NCBI GenBank assembly: GCA_036337295.1
Contig: JAYZEN010000012.1
Coordinates: forward strand, 310,001 to 374,000
Length of the DNA: 64,000 nucleotides
Direction: 5' to 3'
Source: Ketobacter sp036337295
Lineage (GTDB): Bacteria; Pseudomonadota; Gammaproteobacteria; Pseudomonadales; Ketobacteraceae
Shown: piece after piece, positions 8,542 to 15,678 of the stretch
Layout: each line of letters starts with the position of its first letter
Position numbering within the stretch: the stretch's first letter is position 1
Position numbers and translations under genes: made by a program
The notes under the pieces: generated by a model
Seen by the model: the letters and a program-made list of their open reading frames with translations, nothing else
Database searches by the model: none
What the model was told of the DNA's origin: nothing

Positions 8542-8902
8542 GATAAGGGCTGAGATAAGGGCTGAGATCGTGTCTGAGAAAAAGCCCCGTTCCAGCGCAT
8601 CAGGTCGACTGCGCCCGGGGGGGCGTTTCCAGCAGGAAGACACCGACCCCCTGTCCGGTTTCGCCAACATCATGGATGTGATGCTGGTGTTTGCCCTGGG
8701 CTTGTTGATCGCCCTGATCGCCCAAAACCAGGAGCTGCGTCAGCACTTCAAACTGGAGCCGGTGGAAGTGAGTACCGGGCAGGAACTGGTGGAGCTGCCG
8801 GAGTCCCTGCAGGGGCAGGCGGCATCCAGCCAGGGCATGGAGAGCGTTGGCACGGTCTATCGGGATGCCAAAACCGGCAAGCTGATTCTCATTGGTCAAT
8901 AA
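8534..8902 (+). CDS. DUF2149 protein, probable ExbD-like stator partner
   Basis: 122 residues. The start is ATG 8534, overlapping the stop of the ExbB-like gene; the longer upstream frame is not supported. The basic N-terminus contains repeated AEIR units. The DUF2149 signature DPLSGFANIMDVMLVFALG (about 38-56) leads into one membrane helix, and a roughly 60-residue periplasmic tail follows. Asp48 at the mouth of the helix occupies the place of the proton-carrying Asp of ExbD (LIDVxxxL), and the topology is the same. It probably forms the ion channel with the preceding protein. No function has been assigned to the domain that I know of. Confidence 0.8.
   Translation: MAEIRAEIRAEIVSEKKPRSSASGRLRPGGRFQQEDTDPLSGFANIMDVMLVFALGLLIALIAQNQELRQHFKLEPVEVSTGQELVELPESLQGQAASSQGMESVGTVYRDAKTGKLILIGQ
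8537..8569 (+). repeat. Tandem 12-bp repeat in the 5' end of the DUF2149 gene
   Basis: GCTGAGATAAGG occurs twice (8537-8548, 8549-8560), followed by a partial third unit (8561-8569). It encodes AEIR-AEIR-AEI directly after the start codon, an in-frame expansion that leaves the membrane domain untouched. Confidence 0.9.
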
Positions 8903-8904
8903 AT

Positions 8905-8923
8905 ATAAATGATAATCGTTTGC
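8905..8923. promoter_or_regulatory. Fur box upstream of the siderophore synthetase
   Basis: The sequence around ATGATAATC (8909-8917) matches the centre of the 19-bp Fur consensus. It lies inside a longer palindrome-like stretch with AAATG (8907-8911) and CATTT (8923-8927). TATAAAT (8904-8910) could serve as an overlapping -10 element. Iron-dependent repression of the downstream gene follows by analogy. Confidence 0.7.
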
Positions 8924-8993
8924 ATTTGAGAAAGTGACGCGATATGGTGTGGTCTTACCCGTAACCGACAGATCACTTGACGGACCTTATGCC

Positions 8994-10805
8994 ATGGATA
9001 CCTCTATCTCAGATGCGGCAGACTACCTCTCTGCCAACGGCTTCATAAACGCCTACCTGCGTGAGTTCGATGACTGGCGCCTCGCGACCAGCCCGCGGGA
9101 ATGGCAGCTGGGGGGCTTCCCGGAACAGGTCCTGGTGATCCCCATGGGGCGCCAGACCCTGTGGGTGGGAGTGGACTACTGGTCCAGCTGCGGTCGTCAC
9201 CGCTTTGTCATGCCGGCTCGCTGCGAGTTCGTGGACAACGGCCATTGCCGACGGGTGAAGTTTTTGTGTCTGGCCAAAATGCTGGTGGAAAATGCAGCCC
9301 TGCAGACCAACGGCAGTATCGGTGCCATGGCCCGTTTTCTGGAACGCATCATCGAAAGTCACCGTAACCTGGAAATGCTGCTGGCGTTGCGGGATGTTGA
9401 GATGGACAAACTCTACCGCCAGCCGTTGTCCTTTGTGGAAGCGGAGCAGGCGCTGTTGGCGGGGCACGCTGTGCACCCGGCCCCGAAGGTGCGCCAGCCC
9501 ATGACCTTGACCGAAGCGGTCCAGTACGGCCCGGAAGGGGGTGCGGGGTTTGCCCTGGCCTGGATGCTGGTGCGGCATGAGCGTGTGCATTACCACAGCG
9601 CCGACGCGGTGACCCTGAGCCAGCGGGTGCAGCAACTGATCGAATCCGATGATCTGCTCAGCGCCGATTACAACGATGTGCCGGATGGTTATACCCTGAT
9701 CCCCGCCCACCCCTGGCAGCTGGCGCGGCTGCGTTCCCTCCCGGCCCTGCAACAGGCGTTCGCCGACCATCACATCATTGCCCTGCCGCCCCAGGGGCGA
9801 CGCTGGCATGCCACCTCGTCCATGCGTTCGCTCTATGCGGAGGCGGCGCCCTATATGCTGAAGTTCTCCCTCAGTGTGCGGCTCACCAACTCGGTCCGCC
9901 ACCTGCAGCCGCAACAGGCGGCCCGCGGTGTGCTGATCAGCAAAGCGTTGGCCACGGCCACCGGCCAGCAGTTCCTGCGCCGTTTTTCCCAGTTTGACAT
10001 CCTGCAGGAGCCGGCCCACGTCTGCCTGCTGGATGATGCCGGTGAACCGCTGGCGGAAAGCATGCTGGTGTTTCGGGAAAACCTGATCCGGGAGCAAACG
10101 GACCGGCAATACAATGTGCTGGGGGCATTGACCCAGGATCACCCCATGGGGGAGCCCTGTCGGCTCACCTCCCTGGTGCAGGAAGTGGCCCTGCAGCAGC
10201 GCCTGGATTTGGCGCAGGCGGCACAGGTGTGGTTCGCCGCGTTTCTGGATGTGGCCATCAAGCCATTGCTGCTGGCGCAGGCGGATTACGGCCTGCTGTT
10301 GGGTGCTCACCAACAGAACATCGTGCTGGGTCTGCGCGATGGATTGCCGGTGCACAGTTATTTCCGGGATTGCGAGGCCTCCGGTTTCAGTGACGTGGGA
10401 TTGCGGTTATTCAAACTGGATCGCGCGCAGCCCGGGATCTCCTCCACTCACAACCACATGGAAAGCGGGCACGGGCAAGCACTGTTCGCGTACTATCTCA
10501 TCATCAATGCCACCTTCGGTGTGATCAGCGCCCTGGGTGCCGATGCCGTGATTGAGGAAGACGCACTGGTGGCACAGCTGCGCGAATTTCTGCTGCAGCA
10601 TCAAACCCAACTGCGACGGGACCGGAGTGTGATGGGCACGCTGCTGGAGTCTGCAACATTGTGGCAGAAAGGCAATTTCAACTGCTCACTGGCAGACCTG
10701 GATGAAAACACCCTGGCCGAACCACTGGCCCTGTTTCAATCCATGGAAAACCCGCTCTGTCCGCAGCAGGAAGCGCCGTTGTTGCAGGCGACCCTCATTT
10801 GCTGA
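8994..10805 (+). CDS. IucA/IucC-family NRPS-independent siderophore synthetase
   Basis: About 603 residues. An ATP-dependent ligase that amidates a carboxylate such as citrate with an amine or hydroxamate during siderophore assembly. Visible family motifs are IPAHPWQ (about 236), HATSSMRSLY (about 271) and KFSLSVRLTNSVRH (about 288) in the N-terminal half, and a FhuF-like C-terminal half with HQQNIVLGL and RDCEASG. I prefer ATG 8994 because the Fur box and likely promoter end just before the alternative GTG 8934, which would add 20 unconserved-looking residues. No other siderophore biosynthesis gene is visible in the window, so the product cannot be named. It precedes a 58-codon ORF. Confidence 0.88.
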   Translation: MDTSISDAADYLSANGFINAYLREFDDWRLATSPREWQLGGFPEQVLVIPMGRQTLWVGVDYWSSCGRHRFVMPARCEFVDNGHCRRVKFLCLAKMLVENAALQTNGSIGAMARFLERIIESHRNLEMLLALRDVEMDKLYRQPLSFVEAEQALLAGHAVHPAPKVRQPMTLTEAVQYGPEGGAGFALAWMLVRHERVHYHSADAVTLSQRVQQLIESDDLLSADYNDVPDGYTLIPAHPWQLARLRSLPALQQAFADHHIIALPPQGRRWHATSSMRSLYAEAAPYMLKFSLSVRLTNSVRHLQPQQAARGVLISKALATATGQQFLRRFSQFDILQEPAHVCLLDDAGEPLAESMLVFRENLIREQTDRQYNVLGALTQDHPMGEPCRLTSLVQEVALQQRLDLAQAAQVWFAAFLDVAIKPLLLAQADYGLLLGAHQQNIVLGLRDGLPVHSYFRDCEASGFSDVGLRLFKLDRAQPGISSTHNHMESGHGQALFAYYLIINATFGVISALGADAVIEEDALVAQLREFLLQHQTQLRRDRSVMGTLLESATLWQKGNFNCSLADLDENTLAEPLALFQSMENPLCPQQEAPLLQATLIC

Positions 10806-10892
10806 GGCAAATTCGACGCCGATTTTCCCAAATTAATACTAGAAACCCCCCGCCAACCCTGACGGCCAATATGCATAGCAAAAGGAGCCCCG

Positions 10893-11069
10893 GTGGCGCA
10901 GCACGCGTCGCCGTTTTACAACGAGATCCCCAGCTCCATAGCGAAAGCTTATTTGGAAATTCGCAACGGTGAGCACTTCTGTGCCCACAGCGCTTATCCC
11001 GATGAAGACATTCTGGTTAAGTACGGTGTGGCTCGGATGGGCTTTCTGTGTTCAGGATTGAGACTCTAA
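10893..11069 (+). CDS. Small hypothetical protein (58 aa)
   Basis: A GTG-initiated 58-codon frame with a strong ribosome site (AAAAGGAG, about 10880-10887) five bases upstream, ending at TAA 11067-11069. The product is soluble, with two Cys and several charged residues, and shows no membrane segment or motif I recognise. It lies between the siderophore synthetase and a convergent hydrolase gene, filling most of an otherwise empty 278-base gap. It could be a real small protein or the remnant of a longer gene. The ribosome site is the main evidence. Confidence 0.45.
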   Translation: MAQHASPFYNEIPSSIAKAYLEIRNGEHFCAHSAYPDEDILVKYGVARMGFLCSGLRL

Positions 11070-11083
11070 AAGCCGATCAGCCG

Positions 11084-12025
11084 TTATAAAAAACGATTCA
11101 CTTCCGCCACTGTGGTGGTAGGGTCTTCTTCGTGGGGAACGTGTCCGAGTCCGTCGAACATCACCAGTTTGCCGTTGGGCAGATCGGCCTCAAAGCGATA
11201 GGCGATGCTGGCGGGAATCAGGTGATCCTCCGATCCCCATAACACCAGCGTGGGTTGCTGCAGGCTTTTCACCAGCGCACTGCGATCGTCCTGTTCGTTC
11301 TGGGCAAATCGTTCCCGCAGGGCACCACGGTTGCCGGCCCGCAACGCCAGGTCAAAATAGCGGTCGATCAGTTCCGGTGTGATCTTCGACGGGTCACCGT
11401 ACACATCGCGCACACTGGCTTCCACCGCAGAACGCGGCAACGTGTATTCCATCACCTGATTCAGCAGCGGTGTTTGGGAGATCAAAAACGCCAGGGGCCA
11501 GGTTTCCGGTTCATAGGGATACCCGCCGGCATCCACCAGAATCAGTTTGTCCACCCGTTGCGGATGGGCCGCGGCAGTACGCCAGGCGATGGCTCCCCCC
11601 AGGGAATTCCCACCCAGTACGAAGTGCGGTACCTGCAGGCTGTCCATCACGTCCATGACAAAGGCCACATAGGTATCCATGCGATAGTCGCCCGTCTGGT
11701 TGGGGCCGGTGAGCCCAAAGCCGGGCAGGTCAAACCGGATCACGCGGCGGCTTTGTGCCAGTTCTGCCACCCAGCCGTCCCAGGTGTGCAGGCTGGCGGA
11801 GGTACCGTGCAGCAAGACGATGGGGCTTGGGTCCTCCCGTGGGCCTTCGTCCCGCAGGTGCACTTGCTGACCGTTGATATGAATAAATTGGGAGGGGGCT
11901 GGCGCCCAGCGTGCGGCCAGTTCTTCCACCGAGCGATCCGGTTCCCAGGTGAAGGCCACCAGAGCGGCACTCAATACCACAACCATCACGATCAATCCGC
12001 TGATCAACTTCAATAAAAACTTCAC
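11084..12025 (-). CDS. Alpha/beta-fold hydrolase
   Basis: 313 residues with an N-terminal hydrophobic anchor or uncleaved signal (about 5-26), so it is probably membrane-tethered or exported. The oxyanion-hole motif LLHGTSASLHTW lies near 70, the nucleophile elbow GNSLGG near 139-144 (Ser about 141), and the catalytic His near 294 in GLGHVPHEEDP. An acid residue is likely near 265 (GSEDHLIP). It resembles lipase/esterase or haloalkane dehalogenase-like hydrolases, and the substrate cannot be told from sequence. It is transcribed after the MpaB-like gene, but a terminator between the two suggests its own promoter. Confidence 0.85.
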   Translation of the reverse strand: MKFLLKLISGLIVMVVVLSAALVAFTWEPDRSVEELAARWAPAPSQFIHINGQQVHLRDEGPREDPSPIVLLHGTSASLHTWDGWVAELAQSRRVIRFDLPGFGLTGPNQTGDYRMDTYVAFVMDVMDSLQVPHFVLGGNSLGGAIAWRTAAAHPQRVDKLILVDAGGYPYEPETWPLAFLISQTPLLNQVMEYTLPRSAVEASVRDVYGDPSKITPELIDRYFDLALRAGNRGALRERFAQNEQDDRSALVKSLQQPTLVLWGSEDHLIPASIAYRFEADLPNGKLVMFDGLGHVPHEEDPTTTVAEVNRFL

Positions 12026-12057
12026 TTTTTACTCTCACTGTTCTGATTGTGACGCAC

Positions 12058-12094
12058 AAAAAAAACGGATGCGGTGGGTTCTACTGCATCCGTT
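12058..12094 (-). terminator. Rho-independent terminator of the MpaB-like gene
   Basis: Read on the minus strand, AACGGATGC and GCATCCGTT form a perfect 9-bp stem with a 13-base loop, followed by a run of T (12058-12063 as A on the plus strand). It lies 46 bases after the stop of the gene at 12140-13030. Confidence 0.85.
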
Positions 12095-12139
12095 GTCAAT
12101 GGTGCCCGGGTTGTGGAATCCGGGCAAGGGGTTAAATCT

Positions 12140-13030
12140 TCAGGCCGACGCGGCCCGTTGTTCAGGCGTTTGATAATCGCCTTTCAGCGTGTGGTAGACC
12201 GGGGGCATATAGCGGACTTTGGCGGGCACCAGCGGCAGCGCCAGGCGCAACACCCGCGCCAAACGGCGGAAGCGTTTTTGCTGGCGCGCATCCCAGCTCA
12301 GACCGTAGCGTATGCGCAGGGTGGGTGGCAGGGTGGCGACGGTGTTGAGCAGCGCATAGTTGCCGGCACTGCGGTAAAACGAACGCCAGATCCGGTTGGG
12401 AACCAGCTTCAGCGCCGGTGGCTTTTTCATGGCACTGAGGCTCACGTCCAACAGGTAACGGCCGGTGTCAGTGACTTCCAGGCGGTTGCTCACCATGTGC
12501 TCGAAATACTCCCAGAAACTGTTCACGTCCTGGGGCATGTCTTCGTCGCGAATGCCCAACACCCGGCCCTGTTGCACCCACTCGTCATAGAGCTGGGCTT
12601 CCTGCTCGGGGGTGAAGGGGGTGTCACCAAAGTATTTCTGGGTGTTCACCAGGGTGTAATAGGTGGTCATGTGCACCCAGGTGTAGGCTTCCGGGTCCAG
12701 GGCGAAGTAACGGCGGCCTTTGTCGTCGGAACCCTTGATGCCGCGATGCAGTTCCCGCAAATCACGACCGGCCTGGGGTGAACCCTCGGGGCCACCGTAC
12801 AACAGGCGCAAACCCCACTCGGTGGTGCGCTTGAGGCGACCCCAGGGGTCTTTCTTGAAAACGGAATGATCGCCGACGCCGGCCCCCACCACAGGGTGGG
12901 ATACCTGCAACAACAGGGTGGTGCCCGCAATCAGCAGTTGCAGGTTGTCACCGGCGTGTTGCCAGGCCAGGCTGTCGGGCCCCAGAGCTTGGGGAACGGG
13001 CTTTGTTTTTATTGCTGGTGCTGTACTCAT
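12140..13030 (-). CDS. Oxygenase MpaB-family protein (DUF2236)
   Basis: 296 residues with the features of the DUF2236/MpaB group: HPVVGAGVGDHS near 44-55, a long region with DPWGRLKRT, and HMTTYYTLVNT near 139-149. Characterised relatives include the fungal oxygenase MpaB and the haem-dependent latex-clearing protein Lcp; a conserved His in the second helix binds haem in that family. No signal peptide is obvious. The physiological substrate is unknown. It is a single-gene unit with its own terminator. Confidence 0.8.
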   Translation of the reverse strand: MSTAPAIKTKPVPQALGPDSLAWQHAGDNLQLLIAGTTLLLQVSHPVVGAGVGDHSVFKKDPWGRLKRTTEWGLRLLYGGPEGSPQAGRDLRELHRGIKGSDDKGRRYFALDPEAYTWVHMTTYYTLVNTQKYFGDTPFTPEQEAQLYDEWVQQGRVLGIRDEDMPQDVNSFWEYFEHMVSNRLEVTDTGRYLLDVSLSAMKKPPALKLVPNRIWRSFYRSAGNYALLNTVATLPPTLRIRYGLSWDARQQKRFRRLARVLRLALPLVPAKVRYMPPVYHTLKGDYQTPEQRAASA

Positions 13031-13112
13031 GACTCAACCCGTCTCAGTCAGGATAAATGAGTGCCTTATGGTCTGAGACAATACTCTTATTTCTGTCTCA
13101 AAGTAAAGGGGG

Positions 13113-13592
13113 TTACAGCCAGCGCCGTACCTGTTTACAGTAGTCGCGGTAGTGCTCACCGAACAATTGGTTGAGAGCCTGCTCCTCAGGGAGGATCTGG
13201 AAGCGGTTCATATAGGGTATGAAACCCAATCCCAGCAGGAGGGCGGCCGGGCTGTCCAGAAACAGTGCCCAGGCCAGTATCCAGCACAGGAACCCCACAT
13301 ACATGGGGTTACGGCTGAAGCGGTAGATACCGGTATTCACCAGGGCGGAACTGCTGTCCGGTTGCAGGGGGTTCACCGTGGTGCGGGCACGGCGAAAATC
13401 GATCACCCCGGCGAGGGCAATCAGGACTCCGGCCAGGGTGAGGATGCCTGCGTTCCACCAGCGCCAGGGGGCGGGCAGTCCAAATTTGGGTGTCAGCCAA
13501 GCCAGCACGCCCATCAGGATGCCAAACAGGGGTACCAGGGCCAGGGGCGGTATTTTCAGTTCGAGTCCACGCCTTTCCATTGCTTGCCCCAT
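13113..13592 (-). CDS. Isoprenylcysteine carboxyl methyltransferase-like membrane protein
   Basis: About 159 residues (155 if it starts at the second ATG, 13580). Four hydrophobic segments are present. The C-terminal part has the ICMT/PEMT signature: GIYRFSRNPMYVGF, then LPEEQALNQLFGEHYRDYC, which form the SAM-binding RHP-like and EE motifs. Bacterial members methylate small or lipid substrates that are mostly unknown. It overlaps the preceding NTF2-like gene by up to 37 bases, so the two are probably co-transcribed. Confidence 0.82.
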   Translation of the reverse strand: MGQAMERRGLELKIPPLALVPLFGILMGVLAWLTPKFGLPAPWRWWNAGILTLAGVLIALAGVIDFRRARTTVNPLQPDSSSALVNTGIYRFSRNPMYVGFLCWILAWALFLDSPAALLLGLGFIPYMNRFQILPEEQALNQLFGEHYRDYCKQVRRWL

Positions 13593-13918
13593 TCAATGTC
13601 CGTGATTCGGTAATGGCCGTCCACCTTTTGCAGGGCCAGGGTGATGGCCTCGAGTTCGCCATCCCCTTCTATGGGCATATAGATCCATTGGCCGAAATCG
13701 TCTTCGTCCACCTGCTGCAGCGCGTCCGGCACCGGGGCGGCGTCTTCGGTATCAAAGTGCACGATCATTTCATCGAATTCGTGTTCCAGGTCGCCGGGGC
13801 TGATGTCCGCGGCCAGTTGTGGCGCCAGCAGCTGATGGGCGGACTCGAATTCCCGGGCCACAATGCGGGCTCCGAATTCCAGGGCGGCGGTGCGTAAAGC
13901 CTCTTCCAGTGGTTCCAT
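13556..13918 (-). CDS. Hypothetical protein (120 aa, NTF2-like candidate)
   Basis: A short acidic cytosolic protein. An N-terminal helix (ALRTAALEFGARIVAREF) is followed by strands that include MIVHFDTE and GHYRITDIEW, a pattern suggestive of the NTF2-like cone fold. I cannot assign a family with certainty. Its 3' end overlaps the ICMT-like gene, which suggests translational coupling. Function unknown. Confidence 0.7.
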   Translation of the reverse strand: MEPLEEALRTAALEFGARIVAREFESAHQLLAPQLAADISPGDLEHEFDEMIVHFDTEDAAPVPDALQQVDEDDFGQWIYMPIEGDGELEAITLALQKVDGHYRITDIEWGKQWKGVDSN

Positions 13919-14029
13919 AACGACTTCCCGGCTGATGTGGATGGATAGAATGAGGTGGAGAGCCCACTAATATACCGAAAGCCACATTCTGGCAATGGGT
14001 TTTAGTGCATAGACGTTAATGTAGAGGCT

Positions 14030-14545
14030 TCAGTGGAGCGGCTTTTGCCAGAACTGTGCCTGGCCGGCGTTTGGGTCCAACTGATATTGCTCAAAGCCGA
14101 ACTTGCGGTAGGCACCCTGTGCGGTGGTATTGCCGGACAGCACTTCCAGGGTGATCTTGCAGCAGCCACGCTCCCGCGCCAGCGTTTCCACCTTGTCCAG
14201 CAGCATCTGGCTGAGGCCCAGGCCACGGTAATCCCGATGGACCACAATGTCGTGGATGTTGATCAGGGGTTTGGCGGCAAAGGTGGAAAAGCCCTCAAAA
14301 CAATTGGTCAGGGCGGCCGGCTGGCCGTTCACATAGCACATCAGGCTGAAGGCAAACGGGCGTTGGGCCAGCCCCGCCACCAGATTGGCCTGCACCGCGT
14401 CCGCCAGGGGTTCACCGCCGCCCATGGGGTCACGAGCGTAATGATCCAGCAATTGCACCAGATGCCGGGCCTGCTGTGGATCGTGGTAATCCACCAGCAG
14501 GGTTTCAATATTATGCGGTTCTTGATAAGGCGGTTTTGGGTTCAT
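14030..14545 (-). CDS. GNAT-family N-acetyltransferase
   Basis: 171 residues with a complete GNAT core: FSLMCYVNGQPAALTNCFE (beta strands), DIVVHRDYRGLGLSQMLLDK (acetyl-CoA pyrophosphate loop R-G-L-G-L-S near 111-116) and CCKITLEVLSGNTTAQGAY (motif B). The product acetylates an unidentified amine. The start codon overlaps the stop of the PQQ-type dehydrogenase gene by 4 bases (ATGA type), so it is the last gene of an fbp-dehydrogenase-GNAT transcription unit. Confidence 0.88.
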   Translation of the reverse strand: MNPKPPYQEPHNIETLLVDYHDPQQARHLVQLLDHYARDPMGGGEPLADAVQANLVAGLAQRPFAFSLMCYVNGQPAALTNCFEGFSTFAAKPLINIHDIVVHRDYRGLGLSQMLLDKVETLARERGCCKITLEVLSGNTTAQGAYRKFGFEQYQLDPNAGQAQFWQKPLH

Positions 14546-15666
14546 GGTCTCAGCCTGAGAATCTTGCCGTTGTCCTGGTCCGTGAGCAAATACAGGAACC
14601 CGTCGGGCCCCTGCACCACATCCCGAATCCGTTCGCCCACCTCCTGCTCCAGCAGGCGTTCTTCCCCCACCACCTTGTGGCCATCCAGTTCCAGGCGCAC
14701 CAACTGGCGGAATTTCAGGGAGCCCACAAACAGATCCCCTTGCCAGGCGGGGAAGGCGTCTCCGCTGTAGAAGGTCATGCCCGAGGGCGCGATGGACGGC
14801 ACCCAGTAGTGCAGCGGTTGTTCCAGCCCTTCTTTGTGGGTGCCTTCGCCGATTTTGCCGCCGCTGTACTCTTCGCCATAGGTGATCACCGGCCAGCCGT
14901 AATTATGCCCGGGCTGGATCAGGTTGATCTCGTCGCCGCCGCGGGGACCGTGCTCGTGCATCCACAATTCCCCGGTCACCGGGTGCAGGGTTGCCCCCTG
15001 GCTGTTGCGGTGGCCAAGGGACCAGATCTCCGGCAGCGCGCCCCGGGTTGCCACGAAGGGATTATCCTTGGGTACCCGGCCATCGGCCCACAGGCGGATG
15101 ATCTTGCCGTGGTGATTGTCCAGGGTCTGGGCGTCGTCCCGGGGCAGGTAACGATCCCCCAGGGTGATAAACAGATGGCCGGCCTGATCGAACACCAGCC
15201 GTGAACCGAAATGGGCCCGGGATACGTATTTGGGTTGCTGGCGGAACACCACCTGCAGATCGGTAAGGCGATTGGCCTGCAGTTTGGCCCGGGCCACTGC
15301 GGTGGAGTTGGTCAGTGGCAGGCTGCCGGGCTCGGCGTAACTGAAATAGATCCAACCCTGATAGCGGGCCACATCCAGCAGGCCGCCCTGGCCACCGGTC
15401 CAGATGTCCGGCAGCCCCTGAATCGGGTCGCTGAGTGTGGCGGGCGCTTTGTTGGCGGTGTTGCCAGCAGCAGGGGTAACCGTGACCGTGCGCAACTGGC
15501 TGGAACGCTCGCTCACCAGCAGGCGGCCGTCTGCCAGAAAATCCAGGCCCCAGGGGTGGTCCAGGCCGTGGGCTACCACCTCCACCTGAAAGCGGGCCTG
15601 CTGGGATTCCACCGCCCACAGGAGGCAGGGAACCCAGAGGCCCGCCAGCAGAATCAGAGCGCGCAT
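14542..15666 (-). CDS. PQQ-dependent sugar dehydrogenase (Asd/YliI, soluble GDH family)
   Basis: 374 residues with a signal peptide (MRALILLAGLWVPCLLWAVE) and the six-bladed propeller of soluble aldose dehydrogenases. Visible motifs include LDHPWGLDFLADGRLLVSER, GHRNSQGATLHPVTGELW and HGPRGGDEINLIQPG, the PQQ/Ca-binding loop region, then GHNYGWPVITYGEEYSG. It oxidises aldose sugars in the periplasm if PQQ is available; E. coli YliI is an apo-enzyme with such activity. It starts 12 bases after fbp, so it is probably co-transcribed with fbp. Confidence 0.88.
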   Translation of the reverse strand: MRALILLAGLWVPCLLWAVESQQARFQVEVVAHGLDHPWGLDFLADGRLLVSERSSQLRTVTVTPAAGNTANKAPATLSDPIQGLPDIWTGGQGGLLDVARYQGWIYFSYAEPGSLPLTNSTAVARAKLQANRLTDLQVVFRQQPKYVSRAHFGSRLVFDQAGHLFITLGDRYLPRDDAQTLDNHHGKIIRLWADGRVPKDNPFVATRGALPEIWSLGHRNSQGATLHPVTGELWMHEHGPRGGDEINLIQPGHNYGWPVITYGEEYSGGKIGEGTHKEGLEQPLHYWVPSIAPSGMTFYSGDAFPAWQGDLFVGSLKFRQLVRLELDGHKVVGEERLLEQEVGERIRDVVQGPDGFLYLLTDQDNGKILRLRP

Positions 15667-15678
15667 GGCGGTGGTGGA

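Noticed and set aside
8465..8902. Longer DUF2149 protein starting at 8465
   Set aside because: The extra 23 residues lie inside the ExbB-like coding region; ATG 8534 with the 8-base overlap is the natural coupled start.
9009..10355. 448-codon open frame antisense to the siderophore synthetase
   Set aside because: Same shadow effect; the sense frame carries all IucA/IucC motifs.
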